From assembly GCF_014654205.1 (NCBI RefSeq), contig NZ_BNAW01000037.1, forward strand, positions 23,855 through 87,854: a stretch of DNA of 64,000 nt. Reading direction: 5' to 3'. Position numbers and translations under genes: made by a program. Positions within the stretch are counted from its first letter, which is position 1. Every line of letters starts with the position of its first letter. The stretch comes from Amycolatopsis bullii (GTDB lineage: Bacteria > Actinomycetota > Actinomycetes > Mycobacteriales > Pseudonocardiaceae). Positions 41,800 to 51,148 of the stretch are shown one piece after another. Below the pieces are notes generated by a model. It had not been told where the DNA came from and searched no databases. It saw only the letters and a list, made by a program, of their open reading frames with translations.

Positions 41800-42816
41800 G
41801 TGCCCCACAGTCACCCTCGGCAGGAAGGCCTGGAAGTGTCGGAGCAGAGCAACGCCCTGAAGCTGGTCGTGACGGGCGGAGCCGGGTACGTCGGAAGTGT
41901 CTGCGCCGCCCGGCTGGTCGAAGCCGGGCATCAGGTCACGGTCGTCGACGACCTGTCCACCGGGCACGCCGACGCCGTCCACCCGGACGCGCGGTTCATC
42001 GAAGGCGACGCCGCCGAAGTGGCGGGCAGCCTGCTGCGCGAAGGCTTCGACGGCGTGCTGCACTTCGCGGCCAAGTCGCTGGTCGGCGAGTCGATGACGG
42101 AGCCGGCGAAGTACTGGGAAGGCAACGTCGTCACGTCGCTGCGGCTGCTGGAGGCCATGCAGGAGCACGGCACGCCCCGGCTGGTGTTCTCCTCGACCGC
42201 GGCGACCTACGGCGAGCCGGAGCAGTCGCCGATCCCGGAGACGGCGCCGACCCGGCCGACCAACACCTACGGCGCCACGAAGCTCGCCATCGACGCCGCG
42301 ATCACCAGCTTCGCCGCCGCGCACGGCCTGGCGGCGGTGAGCCTCCGCTACTTCAACGTCGCGGGCGCGTACGGCAGCTTCGGCGAGCGCCACACCACGG
42401 AAACCCATCTCATCCCTCTCGTTCTCCAGGTCGCCACGGGCGACCGCGAGCGCATCCAGATCTTCGGCGACGACTACCCGACGCCGGACCACACGGCGGT
42501 GCGCGACTACATCCACGTCGTGGACCTCGCGGACGCGCACCTGCTGGCGCTGAAGCACGCCACCGCGGGCGAGCACCGCATCTACAACCTGGGCAATGGC
42601 ACGGGGTTCTCCGTTCTCGAGGTGATCGAGGCCTGCCGCGAGGTGACCGGCCACCCGGTGCCGGCGGCGGTGGCCCCGCGCCGGGCGGGCGACCCGTCGG
42701 TGCTCGTGGCGGCCAGTGACCGGGCGCGCGAGGAGCTGGGGTGGAAGCCGGAGCGGACTGACCTTGCCGGGATTGTGCGGGACGCCTGGGAGTTCACCCA
42801 GTCTCGGCGGGGCTGA
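41800..42816 (+). CDS. galE: UDP-glucose 4-epimerase
   Basis: An NAD-dependent extended SDR, 338 residues if GTG 41800 (GAGGGGGA six bases upstream) is used; GTG 41836, which begins VSEQSNALKLVVTGG, gives a family-typical 326 residues and also has a GGAAGG site. The Rossmann motif is VVTGGAGYVGSVCAARL, the catalytic Ser/Tyr/Lys lie in FSSTAATYGE and NTYGATKLAID, and LRYFNVAGAYG follows. It completes the Leloir pathway with galK. A dtxR-galE linkage is known from corynebacteria. Confidence 0.9.
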   Translation: MPHSHPRQEGLEVSEQSNALKLVVTGGAGYVGSVCAARLVEAGHQVTVVDDLSTGHADAVHPDARFIEGDAAEVAGSLLREGFDGVLHFAAKSLVGESMTEPAKYWEGNVVTSLRLLEAMQEHGTPRLVFSSTAATYGEPEQSPIPETAPTRPTNTYGATKLAIDAAITSFAAAHGLAAVSLRYFNVAGAYGSFGERHTTETHLIPLVLQVATGDRERIQIFGDDYPTPDHTAVRDYIHVVDLADAHLLALKHATAGEHRIYNLGNGTGFSVLEVIEACREVTGHPVPAAVAPRRAGDPSVLVAASDRAREELGWKPERTDLAGIVRDAWEFTQSRRG

Positions 42817-42948
42817 CGCTGCGCTGACCTCGCGGCGGCCGGTGGGCTGGGACTTCGGCGCCCGGCCTCACCGGCTGTCGGAGGTGCCACCCTTGCTCGG
42901 TGAAGGTGGCCACAGAGGACACCCAGCAGTGCCAACGCGCGCCGGCCC

Positions 42949-44001
42949 TCATGCCGCATCATCCACGTCGAAGTCCGCCGGCTCGAGGCCGAAGCCGACG
43001 AGCGGACCCGCTGCCGCGGCGGCCAAGCCGCGGATCACCTCTGGGGGCGTTCCGCTGTTCAGCACCCTCTTCAGCAGCGATGCCAGCACGTGGTCCGGTG
43101 CCGCTTCGAGGGCGTTGTCCAGGGCCATGCCCGCGAATGTCCCGTCGCCGCGGAGGTATGCCGTGAAGCCCAAAAGGGCCGCCGGTTCTGCTCGGTGTGG
43201 GGGTGGGAGCTCGCGGACCAAGGTCAGCCACAGGTGCTCGGCCTCCCGGGCCGATGCCGCCGCCGGAGGGACCGCCATCGCCAGGCACAGGTCGCGGATT
43301 TCGGGGAGCTTCAACGCGCTGGCGAGCTGGACCGCTTCTTCGTCCGTCGGTGGCCCTTCGTCTCGGCGCTGTCGGTCGAAGGCCGCGCGGACCACTGCGG
43401 CCGCGTCGTTGATGCGGGTGGCCGCCGGCCAGGGTGGGGATGTCAAGGCGGACAAGCGATCCGCGCGGCGGGTGAGTGCCTCCGGTGAGCGCGGGGCCAG
43501 GAGTGCCTCGAGCTCCTCGCGGCTGTCGAACGCCACTGTGCCGCACTCGGTCGCGGCCGCCGCCACGACCGTCGTGCGCGGGTCCGGCAGGACGCCCGCG
43601 CAGTCTTCGACGCGGTAACACGCCCAAGGGGCGCCCGTCTCGATGGTGGGCGTCCACAGCGCGTGCAGCACCGGGAGGCCGGACTCCTCCAGCTCCCGCG
43701 CCAGTTCGCCAACGAAACCCGCGTGGGGCGGCGGCTTTCCGGGTCTTCGCCGTCCGCCGACGATCACCACGGTGACGCCCACGTGGCGGCCCGCGGCGAA
43801 CCGCGGGACCAGCGCCCGCGCCTGGCGGGCCCGGTGTTCGCGGCGGGGCAGGTCACCGCGCAGCACCAGGCCGGGGCGGTCGCCCGGGTCCTGGTGGCCG
43901 AGCAGGACGACGGATTTTTCGGGCCGGAAGCCGATCAGGTACGGGAGTGCGGCCAGCAGCTGCGCGGGGTCCCGGAGGTCGGCCGGGGTGGTGGTGGTCA
44001 T
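42949..44001 (-). CDS. DUF4192 protein
   Basis: A 350-residue protein with the DUF4192 pattern: LLAALPYLIGFRPEKSVVLL at the N-terminus, GVTVVIVGGRRR and RTTVVAAAATECG in the first half, and a helical second half with LRGDGTFAGMALDNALEAAP and VLASLLKRVLNSG. The domain is widespread in actinobacteria and of unknown function. No membrane or secretion signals. The flanking genes give no clear role. Confidence 0.82.
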   Translation of the reverse strand: MTTTTPADLRDPAQLLAALPYLIGFRPEKSVVLLGHQDPGDRPGLVLRGDLPRREHRARQARALVPRFAAGRHVGVTVVIVGGRRRPGKPPPHAGFVGELARELEESGLPVLHALWTPTIETGAPWACYRVEDCAGVLPDPRTTVVAAAATECGTVAFDSREELEALLAPRSPEALTRRADRLSALTSPPWPAATRINDAAAVVRAAFDRQRRDEGPPTDEEAVQLASALKLPEIRDLCLAMAVPPAAASAREAEHLWLTLVRELPPPHRAEPAALLGFTAYLRGDGTFAGMALDNALEAAPDHVLASLLKRVLNSGTPPEVIRGLAAAAAGPLVGFGLEPADFDVDDAA

Positions 44002-44205
44002 GCCTCCACTGTGGGGCAGGACGCGGCCGGATGGGGCGGTGGCGGGAAATCTGTGGATGGACGGGGCCGATGTGGACGGAAACCGCCCGGCGGCGGCCGG
44101 GCGGGACGTTTTTGTCGGTGGGGCGGGCTATGCTGCCCGGCCCCACCGGCCGGCTACTCGTCATCTTGCGGGGATCCGGGTGGCGATGCCCCGGCTGCCA
44201 CCGGT
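44002..44205. other. Intergenic, 204 bases
   Basis: Holds the DUF4192 promoter and the end of the M23 gene on the same strand. It has a GTGGGGCGGG.. / CCCCACC inverted element near 44118-44146 that could terminate the M23 gene. No gene seen. Confidence 0.4.
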
Positions 44206-45060
44206 TCAGCCGCAGTGCTCGAACCCGCTCTCGTAGCTGTTGGCGCCCACCGAACCGCCCCACTTCACGCAGGTCGAGTCGGCGGTCTTCTTCACCGGCC
44301 CGGCGTAGTAGGTGAAGCTGCCGGAATCGGTCGCCCGGGTCCCGCCCTCGACCTCGAGGAACGCCGCGACCGGGCTGGCCGTGCCGAGCGACGTCGCCTT
44401 CAGCGTGGTCACGCAGTTCGCCTTGGTGGAAGCGTTGTACAGCAGGTAGGCCGTGCCCGAGGAGTTGGCCAGCGCCTGCTGGTCCACGACGGAGAAGCCG
44501 TCACCGCACACCTCTTCGGCCGAGTACGGGTTGCCGCCGCAGCCGTTCTTGCTCGTGAAGCTGGTGTGGCCGTAGTACGGCACGGCGACGCCGTTCAACT
44601 TGGCCTTCTGCACCACGCCGTCCAGGCGCTCTTCGAAGTGCAGGTGCGGGCCGGTGACGCCGCCGGTCGCGCCCGCCTTGCCGAGCTGCTTGCCGCCCGC
44701 GACCGACTGCCCGACGGAGACCTCCTGGGCCGACAGGTGCGCGTACCGGGTGCGCCAGCCGCCGCCGTGGTCGACCTCGATCCACTTGCCGTAGCTCGTG
44801 CTGCCTTCGTCGGCCACCCGGGTCACCGTGCCCGACGCCGCCGCGAGCACCGGCATGCCGGTGATGCCGTCCTTCTGGAAGTCGACCGAGTACGCCGGGC
44901 TGTGCCCGCTGAACGTCGCGGCGGTCACCGTGACGCCGCACTTGAACGGCACCTGGAAGTTGGGCGCGGCCGAGGCGGTCGCCTGGCCGGCGAGGGTGAG
45001 GCCGAGCGCGGGGAGCGCCGCGGCGGCGGCGAGCAGGGCGAGCCGTCGCAACCTGGACAT
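44206..45060 (-). CDS. Secreted M23 (LytM) peptidase
   Basis: A 284-residue precursor starting at ATG 45060, with AGGAGG seven bases upstream. A Sec signal (LRRLALLAAAAALPALGLTL, cleavage after ATASA) leads to an M23 domain with zinc ligands and catalytic residues in GHSPAYSVDF, RYAHLS and GPHLHFEE. A C-terminal Cys-containing domain (about residues 185-284, with DGFSVVDQQALANSSGTAY and pairs of Cys) follows; its fold is unknown to me and may bind the wall or a substrate. It probably cuts peptidoglycan cross-bridges. Divergent from a two-component system 96 bases away. Confidence 0.85.
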   Translation of the reverse strand: MSRLRRLALLAAAAALPALGLTLAGQATASAAPNFQVPFKCGVTVTAATFSGHSPAYSVDFQKDGITGMPVLAAASGTVTRVADEGSTSYGKWIEVDHGGGWRTRYAHLSAQEVSVGQSVAGGKQLGKAGATGGVTGPHLHFEERLDGVVQKAKLNGVAVPYYGHTSFTSKNGCGGNPYSAEEVCGDGFSVVDQQALANSSGTAYLLYNASTKANCVTTLKATSLGTASPVAAFLEVEGGTRATDSGSFTYYAGPVKKTADSTCVKWGGSVGANSYESGFEHCG

Positions 45061-45155
45061 GGGGGAACCTCCTGACAAACGGGACAACTTGACTCCACGA
45101 AGGGAAGTCCCCGTCGGTACATTTTCCGTACAAGCACCCGCGGAGGACTGCCGAA

Positions 45156-46268
45156 ATGACGACCCGACCAGCCGTGTTCCCCCGGGCTCAGGGCTGGTTG
45201 CGCTGGGTCCTCGTCGCGGTCCCGATGGTCGCCGCCATGCCCCGCGCGGACACGCGCGCCTGGCTCCTGATCGGGTTCACCCTCGCGCTGTCGATCCCGT
45301 TGCTGTGGATCCACGAAACCCGTGTCCGCCTGCTGACGACGGCGGTGCCCCTCGCGGTGATCGCCGGCACGGGCGCGCTCTGGGTGCTCCTGCCGAGCAG
45401 CTGGGCGTCGGTGGCGATGTTCAGCACCACCTTCTTCGTGGTGCTGCGGCAATCCCCCGTGCCGATCGTGCTGGCGGTCGGGCTCGACCTCGCGGCGATC
45501 ACCCTCGGCGCGGCCCGCTACGACGTGTGGCGAGGGGCTCTGTCGACGTACGCGGTCCTCGCCGTGGTCGTGCTGATGGGGCTGAACCGGCGCACCCGCC
45601 TCGCCCGCATCGAACAGACCGAACTGGCGCTGGCCCGCGCGCAGACCGCCAACGAGGAGCACGCCCGCGCCGCCGCGCTCGCCGAACGCGCCCGCATCGC
45701 CCGCGAGCTGCACGACGTCCTGGCGCATTCACTGGCCGGGCTGGCGCTGAACCTGCAGGGCGCGCGGCTGATGCTGGTGCGCGACGGCTCGAGCCCGGAC
45801 GCCGTCGCCCAGATCGAACGGGCCCAGCAGCTGGCGGCGGAAGGCCTCGCCGAAGCCCGGAAGGCCGTGGCGGCGCTGCGCGAGGACGCCGTCGGCGTCG
45901 AACGCGCGATCGCCGACCTCCTCGCCGCGTACCGGCTCGACAGCGGCGCCCGCGCCGATCTCGCGGTCGAAGGCGAGCCGCGCGAACTGGACCCGGCGGT
46001 CGGCACCGCGCTGGTCCGCGCGGTGCAGGAGGCGCTGGCCAACACCCGCAAGCACGCGACGCACGCCGAAGTGGACGTCACGCTCGGCTACGCCGACGGG
46101 TCGGTGGAGCTGACCGTGGCCGACCGGCAGGGCAGGCGCCCGCCGGCCGCCACCGCGGCAGGCTACGGTTTGCGCGGGATGGGCGAACGGGTCGCGCTGC
46201 TCGACGGGCGCCTGGAGAGCGGGCCGGGGGAGGACGGATGGCGGATTCACCTGACGGTGCCGGCGTGA
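45156..46268 (+). CDS. Sensor histidine kinase (HisKA_3 type)
   Basis: A 370-residue kinase starting at ATG 45156 with GGAGG upstream. Residues about 15-145 are five or six hydrophobic helices with short loops, so the sensing is within or near the membrane. The dimerisation helix has the phosphoacceptor His186 in ARIARELHDVLAHSL. The ATPase domain has the N box (RAVQEALANTRKHA) but its G1 box reads VADRQGRRP instead of DxGxG, so it is degenerate. The last 31 bases overlap the response-regulator gene. Confidence 0.87.
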   Translation: MTTRPAVFPRAQGWLRWVLVAVPMVAAMPRADTRAWLLIGFTLALSIPLLWIHETRVRLLTTAVPLAVIAGTGALWVLLPSSWASVAMFSTTFFVVLRQSPVPIVLAVGLDLAAITLGAARYDVWRGALSTYAVLAVVVLMGLNRRTRLARIEQTELALARAQTANEEHARAAALAERARIARELHDVLAHSLAGLALNLQGARLMLVRDGSSPDAVAQIERAQQLAAEGLAEARKAVAALREDAVGVERAIADLLAAYRLDSGARADLAVEGEPRELDPAVGTALVRAVQEALANTRKHATHAEVDVTLGYADGSVELTVADRQGRRPPAATAAGYGLRGMGERVALLDGRLESGPGEDGWRIHLTVPA

Positions 46269-46906
46269 CGCTGCGCGTCGTGCTGGCCGACGACCAGGCG
46301 GTGGTCCGGGAAGGCCTGGTCACGCTGCTCGGGCTGCTGCCCGGCGTCGAGGTGGTCGGCGCCGCCGCCGACGGGCTGACCGCGCTCGAACTCGTCGCCG
46401 AGCACCACCCCGACGTCGTGCTGGTGGACCTGCGGATGCCGCGCTGCGACGGCGTAGAGACCACCGAACGCATCCGCGCCGGCCACCCGGGCACCGAGGT
46501 CGTCGTGCTCACCACCTACGCCGACGACGAGTCGCTGCTGGCTGCGCTGCGCGCCGGTGCCCGCGGGTTCCTCACCAAGGACGCCGACGCCGAGTCCATC
46601 GCGCGGGCGCTGCGCTCGGCCGCCGCCGGTCAGTCCACAGTGGACGGGGAGCTGCAGCGGCGGCTCGTCGAAGCCGCCGCCCGCAGCGCCCCGCAGCGCG
46701 TCAAGGAGGTCGAAGGCCTGACCGCGCGCGAGATCGAGGTGCTGCGGCTGATCGCGGCCGGCCTGTCGAACACCGAGATCGCCCGCACGCTGGTGGTCAG
46801 CGAGGCGACCGTGAAGACCCACGTGAACCACCTGTTCGCCAAGGCCGGGCTGCGCGACCGCGCGCAGGCGGTCGCGTTCGCCTACCGCGCGGGCATCGCC
46901 GGCTGA
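46238..46906 (+). CDS. NarL/FixJ-family response regulator
   Basis: A 222-residue regulator. The receiver domain begins RVVLADDQAVVREGL and has phosphoacceptor Asp64 in VLVDLRMP. The C-terminal LuxR-type helix-turn-helix is LTAREIEVLRLIAAGLSNTE and onward to ATVKTHVNHLFAK. I choose ATG 46238 (GGGGGAGGA site) over GTG 46265 that overlaps the kinase stop. Cognate partner of the preceding kinase; targets unknown, the divergent M23 gene being a candidate. Confidence 0.88.
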   Translation: MADSPDGAGVTLRVVLADDQAVVREGLVTLLGLLPGVEVVGAAADGLTALELVAEHHPDVVLVDLRMPRCDGVETTERIRAGHPGTEVVVLTTYADDESLLAALRAGARGFLTKDADAESIARALRSAAAGQSTVDGELQRRLVEAAARSAPQRVKEVEGLTAREIEVLRLIAAGLSNTEIARTLVVSEATVKTHVNHLFAKAGLRDRAQAVAFAYRAGIAG

Positions 46907-47041
46907 CCCCTCACGGCGCTGGCGGGATGTTTGCGTTGTGGTGGAACGCGTTCCGCGGGTCCGGCGGGCCGCACCACCACCGCGAGGCGGCGGTCGATCT
47001 CCCCGTTCCGAACCGACCGCGCGACGTCGTAACCGTGACGT

Positions 47042-47707
47042 TCAGTGATCGTCGACGCGGACAGTGACCAGCCGTTGCGTGAACCCGGCCTCGACCAGCC
47101 TGCCGAACGCCCGCTCGACGCCGGGCGGCACCCGCTGCGGGATCGTGAGGCCCCGCTCGGCGTAGGCGGTGATCCGCTGGGTCTCGCCGACGAGCATGCC
47201 GATCACCCGCTCGGCCTCCTCGCTCCCGGCGACGTAGTCCTCCAGCGAGACGCTCTTCGCCGCACAGACGACGTCGGCTTCGGACCACAGCCGCTTGGCC
47301 GTCGCGTACGCCCTTCGCTGCTGGTAGGGCCGCGAAACGAGCGTCACGGTCCGGACGGCGATCCCCCGCTCGGCGAGCAGCCGCCGGGTGAACGCGATGT
47401 TCTCCCCCGTGTGGCGGGCCTCGGGCTCGACGAGGATCGCCTCGTCGGGCACCCCGAGGTCCAGGGCGATCTCGCGGTAGTGGACCGCCTCGCCGCGGGG
47501 GAAGCGGTCCACCGTCGTCGGGGCGTTGGCCCCGGTGAAGACGATCAGCGGGAAGCACCCGGCGTGGAACAGCTCCGCCGCGTGGACGGCCACGCCGGGG
47601 TCGCGGCTGCCGAGCCCGATCCCGACGTCCGACCGCCGCGGCGCGTGCCGCAGGTCGTGGTAGTCCCACAACGTGCGGACGTCGGCGCGGAGGTGCTCCG
47701 GCAGCAT
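47042..47707 (-). CDS. YdcF/SanA-like (DUF218) protein
   Basis: A 221-residue protein starting MLPEHLRADVRTLWDYHDLR. The DUF218 core is VGIGLGSRDPGVAVHAAELF, GANAPTTVDRFPRGEAVHYR, EPEARHTGENIAFTRRLL and TLVSRPYQQRRAYATAKRLW, as in the cytosolic YdcF group (no membrane anchor). YdcF binds S-adenosylmethionine; the reaction is unknown. The ATG shares one base with the stop of the upstream peptidase gene (TGATG). Longer readings upstream are out-of-frame shadow. Confidence 0.83.
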   Translation of the reverse strand: MLPEHLRADVRTLWDYHDLRHAPRRSDVGIGLGSRDPGVAVHAAELFHAGCFPLIVFTGANAPTTVDRFPRGEAVHYREIALDLGVPDEAILVEPEARHTGENIAFTRRLLAERGIAVRTVTLVSRPYQQRRAYATAKRLWSEADVVCAAKSVSLEDYVAGSEEAERVIGMLVGETQRITAYAERGLTIPQRVPPGVERAFGRLVEAGFTQRLVTVRVDDH

Positions 47708-49503
47708 CAGCCGAACGCGGCCCGCAGCGCCGGCTTGCCGCCGGTGACCGGGAGCGTGACCGACGACCTCGTGAGGTCGAGCGCGAGCCCCGCGCCCGGC
47801 TTCGGCCGCAGCGTGTAGTCGTGGTCGCTGGAGGCCAGCAGGAACTCCAGCCGGTGGCCGGCCGCCAGGATGTAGTCCTTCGGCATCAGGTCGACGCCGA
47901 TGCGGTAGGTCTGCCCCGGCGTGATCGGCTCGGTGCGCGCGGGCGACGTGCGGTTCTGCGGGTCGGTCCAGCCGCGGGTGATGACGTGGGACGTGCCGTC
48001 GGGGGCGCGGTCGAGCAGGATCGCCGAGACGTTCGCCGCGGGCCGGTCGAAGGCCAGCGCCAGGTCGGCGCGGGCGGTGCCGGAAAGGCGCACGGCCTGC
48101 TTCGCCGCCGGAGTCGCGTACAGCAGCCGGTTGCCGGAGGACGCGAGACCGGCCAGCTGCTCGATCGTCTTCGACGAGTCGTCGGCGAGGGTTTCCGCGG
48201 CCGCGGTGCCCGGCACGGGGTGGCGCGTGTCGATCGTGCCCTTCGAGCGGCCGCCCGGCCACGGGTACACGCGGACGTCGGCGGTACCCGGCGCCGGCCA
48301 GTCGGCTTCGTCGACCCACGACTTGTCTTCGCGCTGGATCGTCGCCTTCGGCTCGTTCTGGATGCCGTTGTCGATGCCGTAGAGGTAGTGCGACATCCAC
48401 TTGTTCAGCGTCGCGAGCCAGACGTCACGCCGCAGCGAGTACGGGTCCGCGTGCCCGGACTGGTGCAGCCAGATCTTGTGCTCGACGCCGCGGGCCTTGA
48501 GCGCCTCGTACCAGGTCGCGACCTGCTCGGTCTTGACGTTCCAGTCGTTGAGGCCGTGCACCGCGAGCACCGACGCGCGCACCTTGCCGACGTCGTTGCG
48601 GTAGTTCCGGACGTCCCAGAACGGCGTGTAGTCGCCGGTGACCCGGTCCTGGTCGCGGGTCAGCCCGTCGATCACCGGGCGGCAGACCTGGCGGTCGGCG
48701 CGGGTGTACACGTATTCGGCGAGCACGTCGGCGTCCTCGCCCTGGAATCCGCCGGCCGCGACCACCGCGCCGTCGTGGCGGTAATACTCGTACCAGCTGG
48801 AGATGGCCGCGATCGGAACGATCGTCTCGAGGCCTGCGACACCGGTGCTCGCGACGGCGTTGGGCAGCGTCCCGTTGTAGGAGACGCCCATCATGCCGGT
48901 CTTGCCGGTCGTCCAGTCCGCCTTCGCCGCGGCGCCGTCCGCGTCCTTCGCGGTCGTGCGGCCGTTGAGCCAGTCGACGACCGAGCGGGCCCCGATCGTC
49001 TCGTTGACGTCACCGGTGGTCGGGCAGCCGGTCGACAGCCCGGTGCCGAGCGATTCGCCGTAGACGACGGCGAACCCGCGCGCGGTGAAGTAGTCCTGGT
49101 AGCGCCAGGTGATCGGGGTGGCCGGGCCGACGCCGTGCGCGGCGACGCGCGGGCCTTCCGGGCCGCGGGCGTACCCGGGCGCGTAGAGCTCGACGTCGAC
49201 GTTGTGGTTGGCCACGTCGTTGCCGCCGGCGTAGTACGGGCTGGCCTGGTAGACGACGGGCACCTTCAGGCCCTGCTGGGTCGCGCGCGGGCGCACGACC
49301 TGGGCGTGCACGAGGTCGTCGGCGCCGTCGTGGTCGCTGTCGACGGGCGCGGTGACCCAGACGTCTTCGCGGACGACGTCGGCCGGGTCGAACACCGGTT
49401 GCGCCTGGCCGCCGGTGAAGACCGGGGCCGGTGGCGCGGCTTCGGCGATGCCCGCGGTCAGCGGCAGCGCGAGGACGGCGGCGAGCAGGACTGCGGCTTT
49501 CAC
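47707..49503 (-). CDS. Secreted X-Pro dipeptidyl-peptidase/CocE-NonD hydrolase
   Basis: A 598-residue precursor starting at GTG 49503 (GGGGGTTTGA upstream). A Sec signal (LAAVLALPLTAGIAEAAPP) precedes the alpha/beta-hydrolase domain: nucleophile Ser in GMMGVSYNGTLPNAVAS, Asp region LAVHGLNDWNVKTEQ and His in WLHQSGHADPYS. The C-terminal jelly-roll part (about residues 400-598) is typical of X-Pro peptidases and cocaine-esterase relatives. It would remove X-Pro dipeptides outside the cell. Coupled to the YdcF-like gene. Confidence 0.86.
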   Translation of the reverse strand: MKAAVLLAAVLALPLTAGIAEAAPPAPVFTGGQAQPVFDPADVVREDVWVTAPVDSDHDGADDLVHAQVVRPRATQQGLKVPVVYQASPYYAGGNDVANHNVDVELYAPGYARGPEGPRVAAHGVGPATPITWRYQDYFTARGFAVVYGESLGTGLSTGCPTTGDVNETIGARSVVDWLNGRTTAKDADGAAAKADWTTGKTGMMGVSYNGTLPNAVASTGVAGLETIVPIAAISSWYEYYRHDGAVVAAGGFQGEDADVLAEYVYTRADRQVCRPVIDGLTRDQDRVTGDYTPFWDVRNYRNDVGKVRASVLAVHGLNDWNVKTEQVATWYEALKARGVEHKIWLHQSGHADPYSLRRDVWLATLNKWMSHYLYGIDNGIQNEPKATIQREDKSWVDEADWPAPGTADVRVYPWPGGRSKGTIDTRHPVPGTAAAETLADDSSKTIEQLAGLASSGNRLLYATPAAKQAVRLSGTARADLALAFDRPAANVSAILLDRAPDGTSHVITRGWTDPQNRTSPARTEPITPGQTYRIGVDLMPKDYILAAGHRLEFLLASSDHDYTLRPKPGAGLALDLTRSSVTLPVTGGKPALRAAFG

Positions 49504-49587
49504 TCAAACCCCCAAGCCGGGCGAAGCGGACGCCTGAAGACACTTCCGCTCCGCCCGCGGGGGTGTCAAGAGACTAACGTCGGAGGC

Positions 49588-51144
49588 ATGCCGACCGTGG
49601 AAGCGCCGATCACCGCCGTGACCGTCTACCCGCAGCGTGCGCGGATCACCCGCCGCGGCACCGCGCCGCTCGACGGCGGGCCGCGCCTGGAGTTCGCCGG
49701 GCTGCCCGTCGGCCTCGACCCGAGCTCGGTGCGCGTCACCGGCACCGGGCCCGCGCTGATCACTGGCGTCGACGTGCGTACCGAGTGGCACGCGGGCCCG
49801 GCCGACCCGGCTTTGCAGGCGCTCGTCGAGCAGCGGCGTGCCGATCAGGCCACGCTCGACAGCGTCTTGGACGACGAAGCGGCCGAAACGATGAAGGTGG
49901 ATCTGCTGACTTCGCTCGCGAAGCGCAGCGGCAGCAGCTTCGCGAAGGCGCTGGCCAACGGCACCGCCGAACCCTCGCGCGTCGCGGAGGTGACGGACGC
50001 GCTGAGTGCGCGGCTGGCTTCCGCGTTGAAGGCGCGCCGGGTCCTGAGCGAGCGGATCGCGCGGCTGCGCGAAGACCTCGCCGCGCTCGACCGGCGGATC
50101 GAAGCGCACGACACCCGGGCCGGCCGGGACAGCACCTCGGTGATCGTCGAGCTGGAAATCGCCGACCCGGCCGCGGAAGCCGAGCTCGAACTGTCCTATG
50201 TGGTCGCCGACGCGACCTGGGAACCGGGCTACGACATCCGGGTGCGCGGCACCGACGTCACCGTGGTGTCGTACGGGCTGGTCAGCCAGCAGACGGGGGA
50301 AGACTGGCCGGAATGCGAGCTGGCGCTGTCGACGGCCCGGCCCGCGGTGTCGGTGGTGGTACCGGAACTGCAGCCGTGGTACCTGGACCGCGTCCTCCCG
50401 GCGCCGGCCGCGCCCGCCGCCGCGTACGGCGCAGCGGCCGGCGGGATCCCGGACGGCGTCCGGCGGCAGTACATGGCGTCGTCGGCTTCGGTGATGGAGA
50501 ACAAGATGGCCGCAGTCGAGCAGGGCACGACGGCGGTCACCTACCGCCCTTCGCGGCCGGTGGCGGTGCCGTCCGGCGCGCAGGGGCACCGGACGACGTT
50601 GGCGCAGCTGGAACTGACCGCTTCGCTGGGGTACGTCACCGCGCCGGTTTTGGCGCAGGAAGCGTATTTGCGCGCCACGGTGGAAAACACCTCGGAGCAC
50701 GCCTTGCGCCCCGGCCGGGCTTCGGTGTTCCACGACGCGGAGTTCGTCGGGACGACCGTGCTCGAACCGTGGGCGCCGGGGGAAGAGCTCGAACTGGCGT
50801 TGGGCGTCGACGACCGGATCCGGATCGAGCGGGAACTGGTGCGGCGGACGGCGTCCAAGGCGACGCTGTCGGGCCAGAAGCGGCGGGAGGCGGAGTACCG
50901 GATTTCGGTCGGCAACCACGGGCCCCGGGAAGCCGTGGTGACGGTGCTGGACCAGGCACCGGTTTCGCGGGACGACACGATCACGGTGAAGGACGTGAAG
51001 ACGTCGCCGGATCCGGTGGAGACGTCGGCGCTGGGCGAGTTCACGTGGAAGCTGACGCTGGCGCCCGGGGAGGTCAAGAACGTGACGCTGTCCTACCGCG
51101 TGGATGTCGCGAAGGGCGTGGAATTGTCGGGCTGGCGGGAGTAA
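49588..51144 (+). CDS. DUF4139 (MuiA-type) protein
   Basis: A 518-residue protein with an N-terminal DUF4140 segment (ITAVTVYPQRARITRRGTAP), a central charged coiled coil (about residues 95-180: ALKARRVLSERIARLREDLA) and a C-terminal DUF4139 beta domain (ATWEPGYDIRVRGTDVTVVS). Related to the mucoidy inhibitor A of Myxococcus. No signal peptide or membrane segment; function unknown. The region VRRQYMASSASVMENKMAAV is a linker. A long open frame extends upstream but starts no real gene. A hairpin follows the stop. Confidence 0.82.
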   Translation: MPTVEAPITAVTVYPQRARITRRGTAPLDGGPRLEFAGLPVGLDPSSVRVTGTGPALITGVDVRTEWHAGPADPALQALVEQRRADQATLDSVLDDEAAETMKVDLLTSLAKRSGSSFAKALANGTAEPSRVAEVTDALSARLASALKARRVLSERIARLREDLAALDRRIEAHDTRAGRDSTSVIVELEIADPAAEAELELSYVVADATWEPGYDIRVRGTDVTVVSYGLVSQQTGEDWPECELALSTARPAVSVVVPELQPWYLDRVLPAPAAPAAAYGAAAGGIPDGVRRQYMASSASVMENKMAAVEQGTTAVTYRPSRPVAVPSGAQGHRTTLAQLELTASLGYVTAPVLAQEAYLRATVENTSEHALRPGRASVFHDAEFVGTTVLEPWAPGEELELALGVDDRIRIERELVRRTASKATLSGQKRREAEYRISVGNHGPREAVVTVLDQAPVSRDDTITVKDVKTSPDPVETSALGEFTWKLTLAPGEVKNVTLSYRVDVAKGVELSGWRE

Positions 51145-51148
51145 CCGG

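Noticed and set aside
39910..42654. A 914-codon frame opposite ideR, galK and galE
   Set aside because: Antisense to three well-recognised enzymes; no domain or ribosome site.
47821..49587. Long N-terminal extension of the DUF4139 protein
   Set aside because: It lies opposite the X-Pro peptidase gene and has shadow-frame composition; the real start with the DUF4140 domain is ATG 49588.
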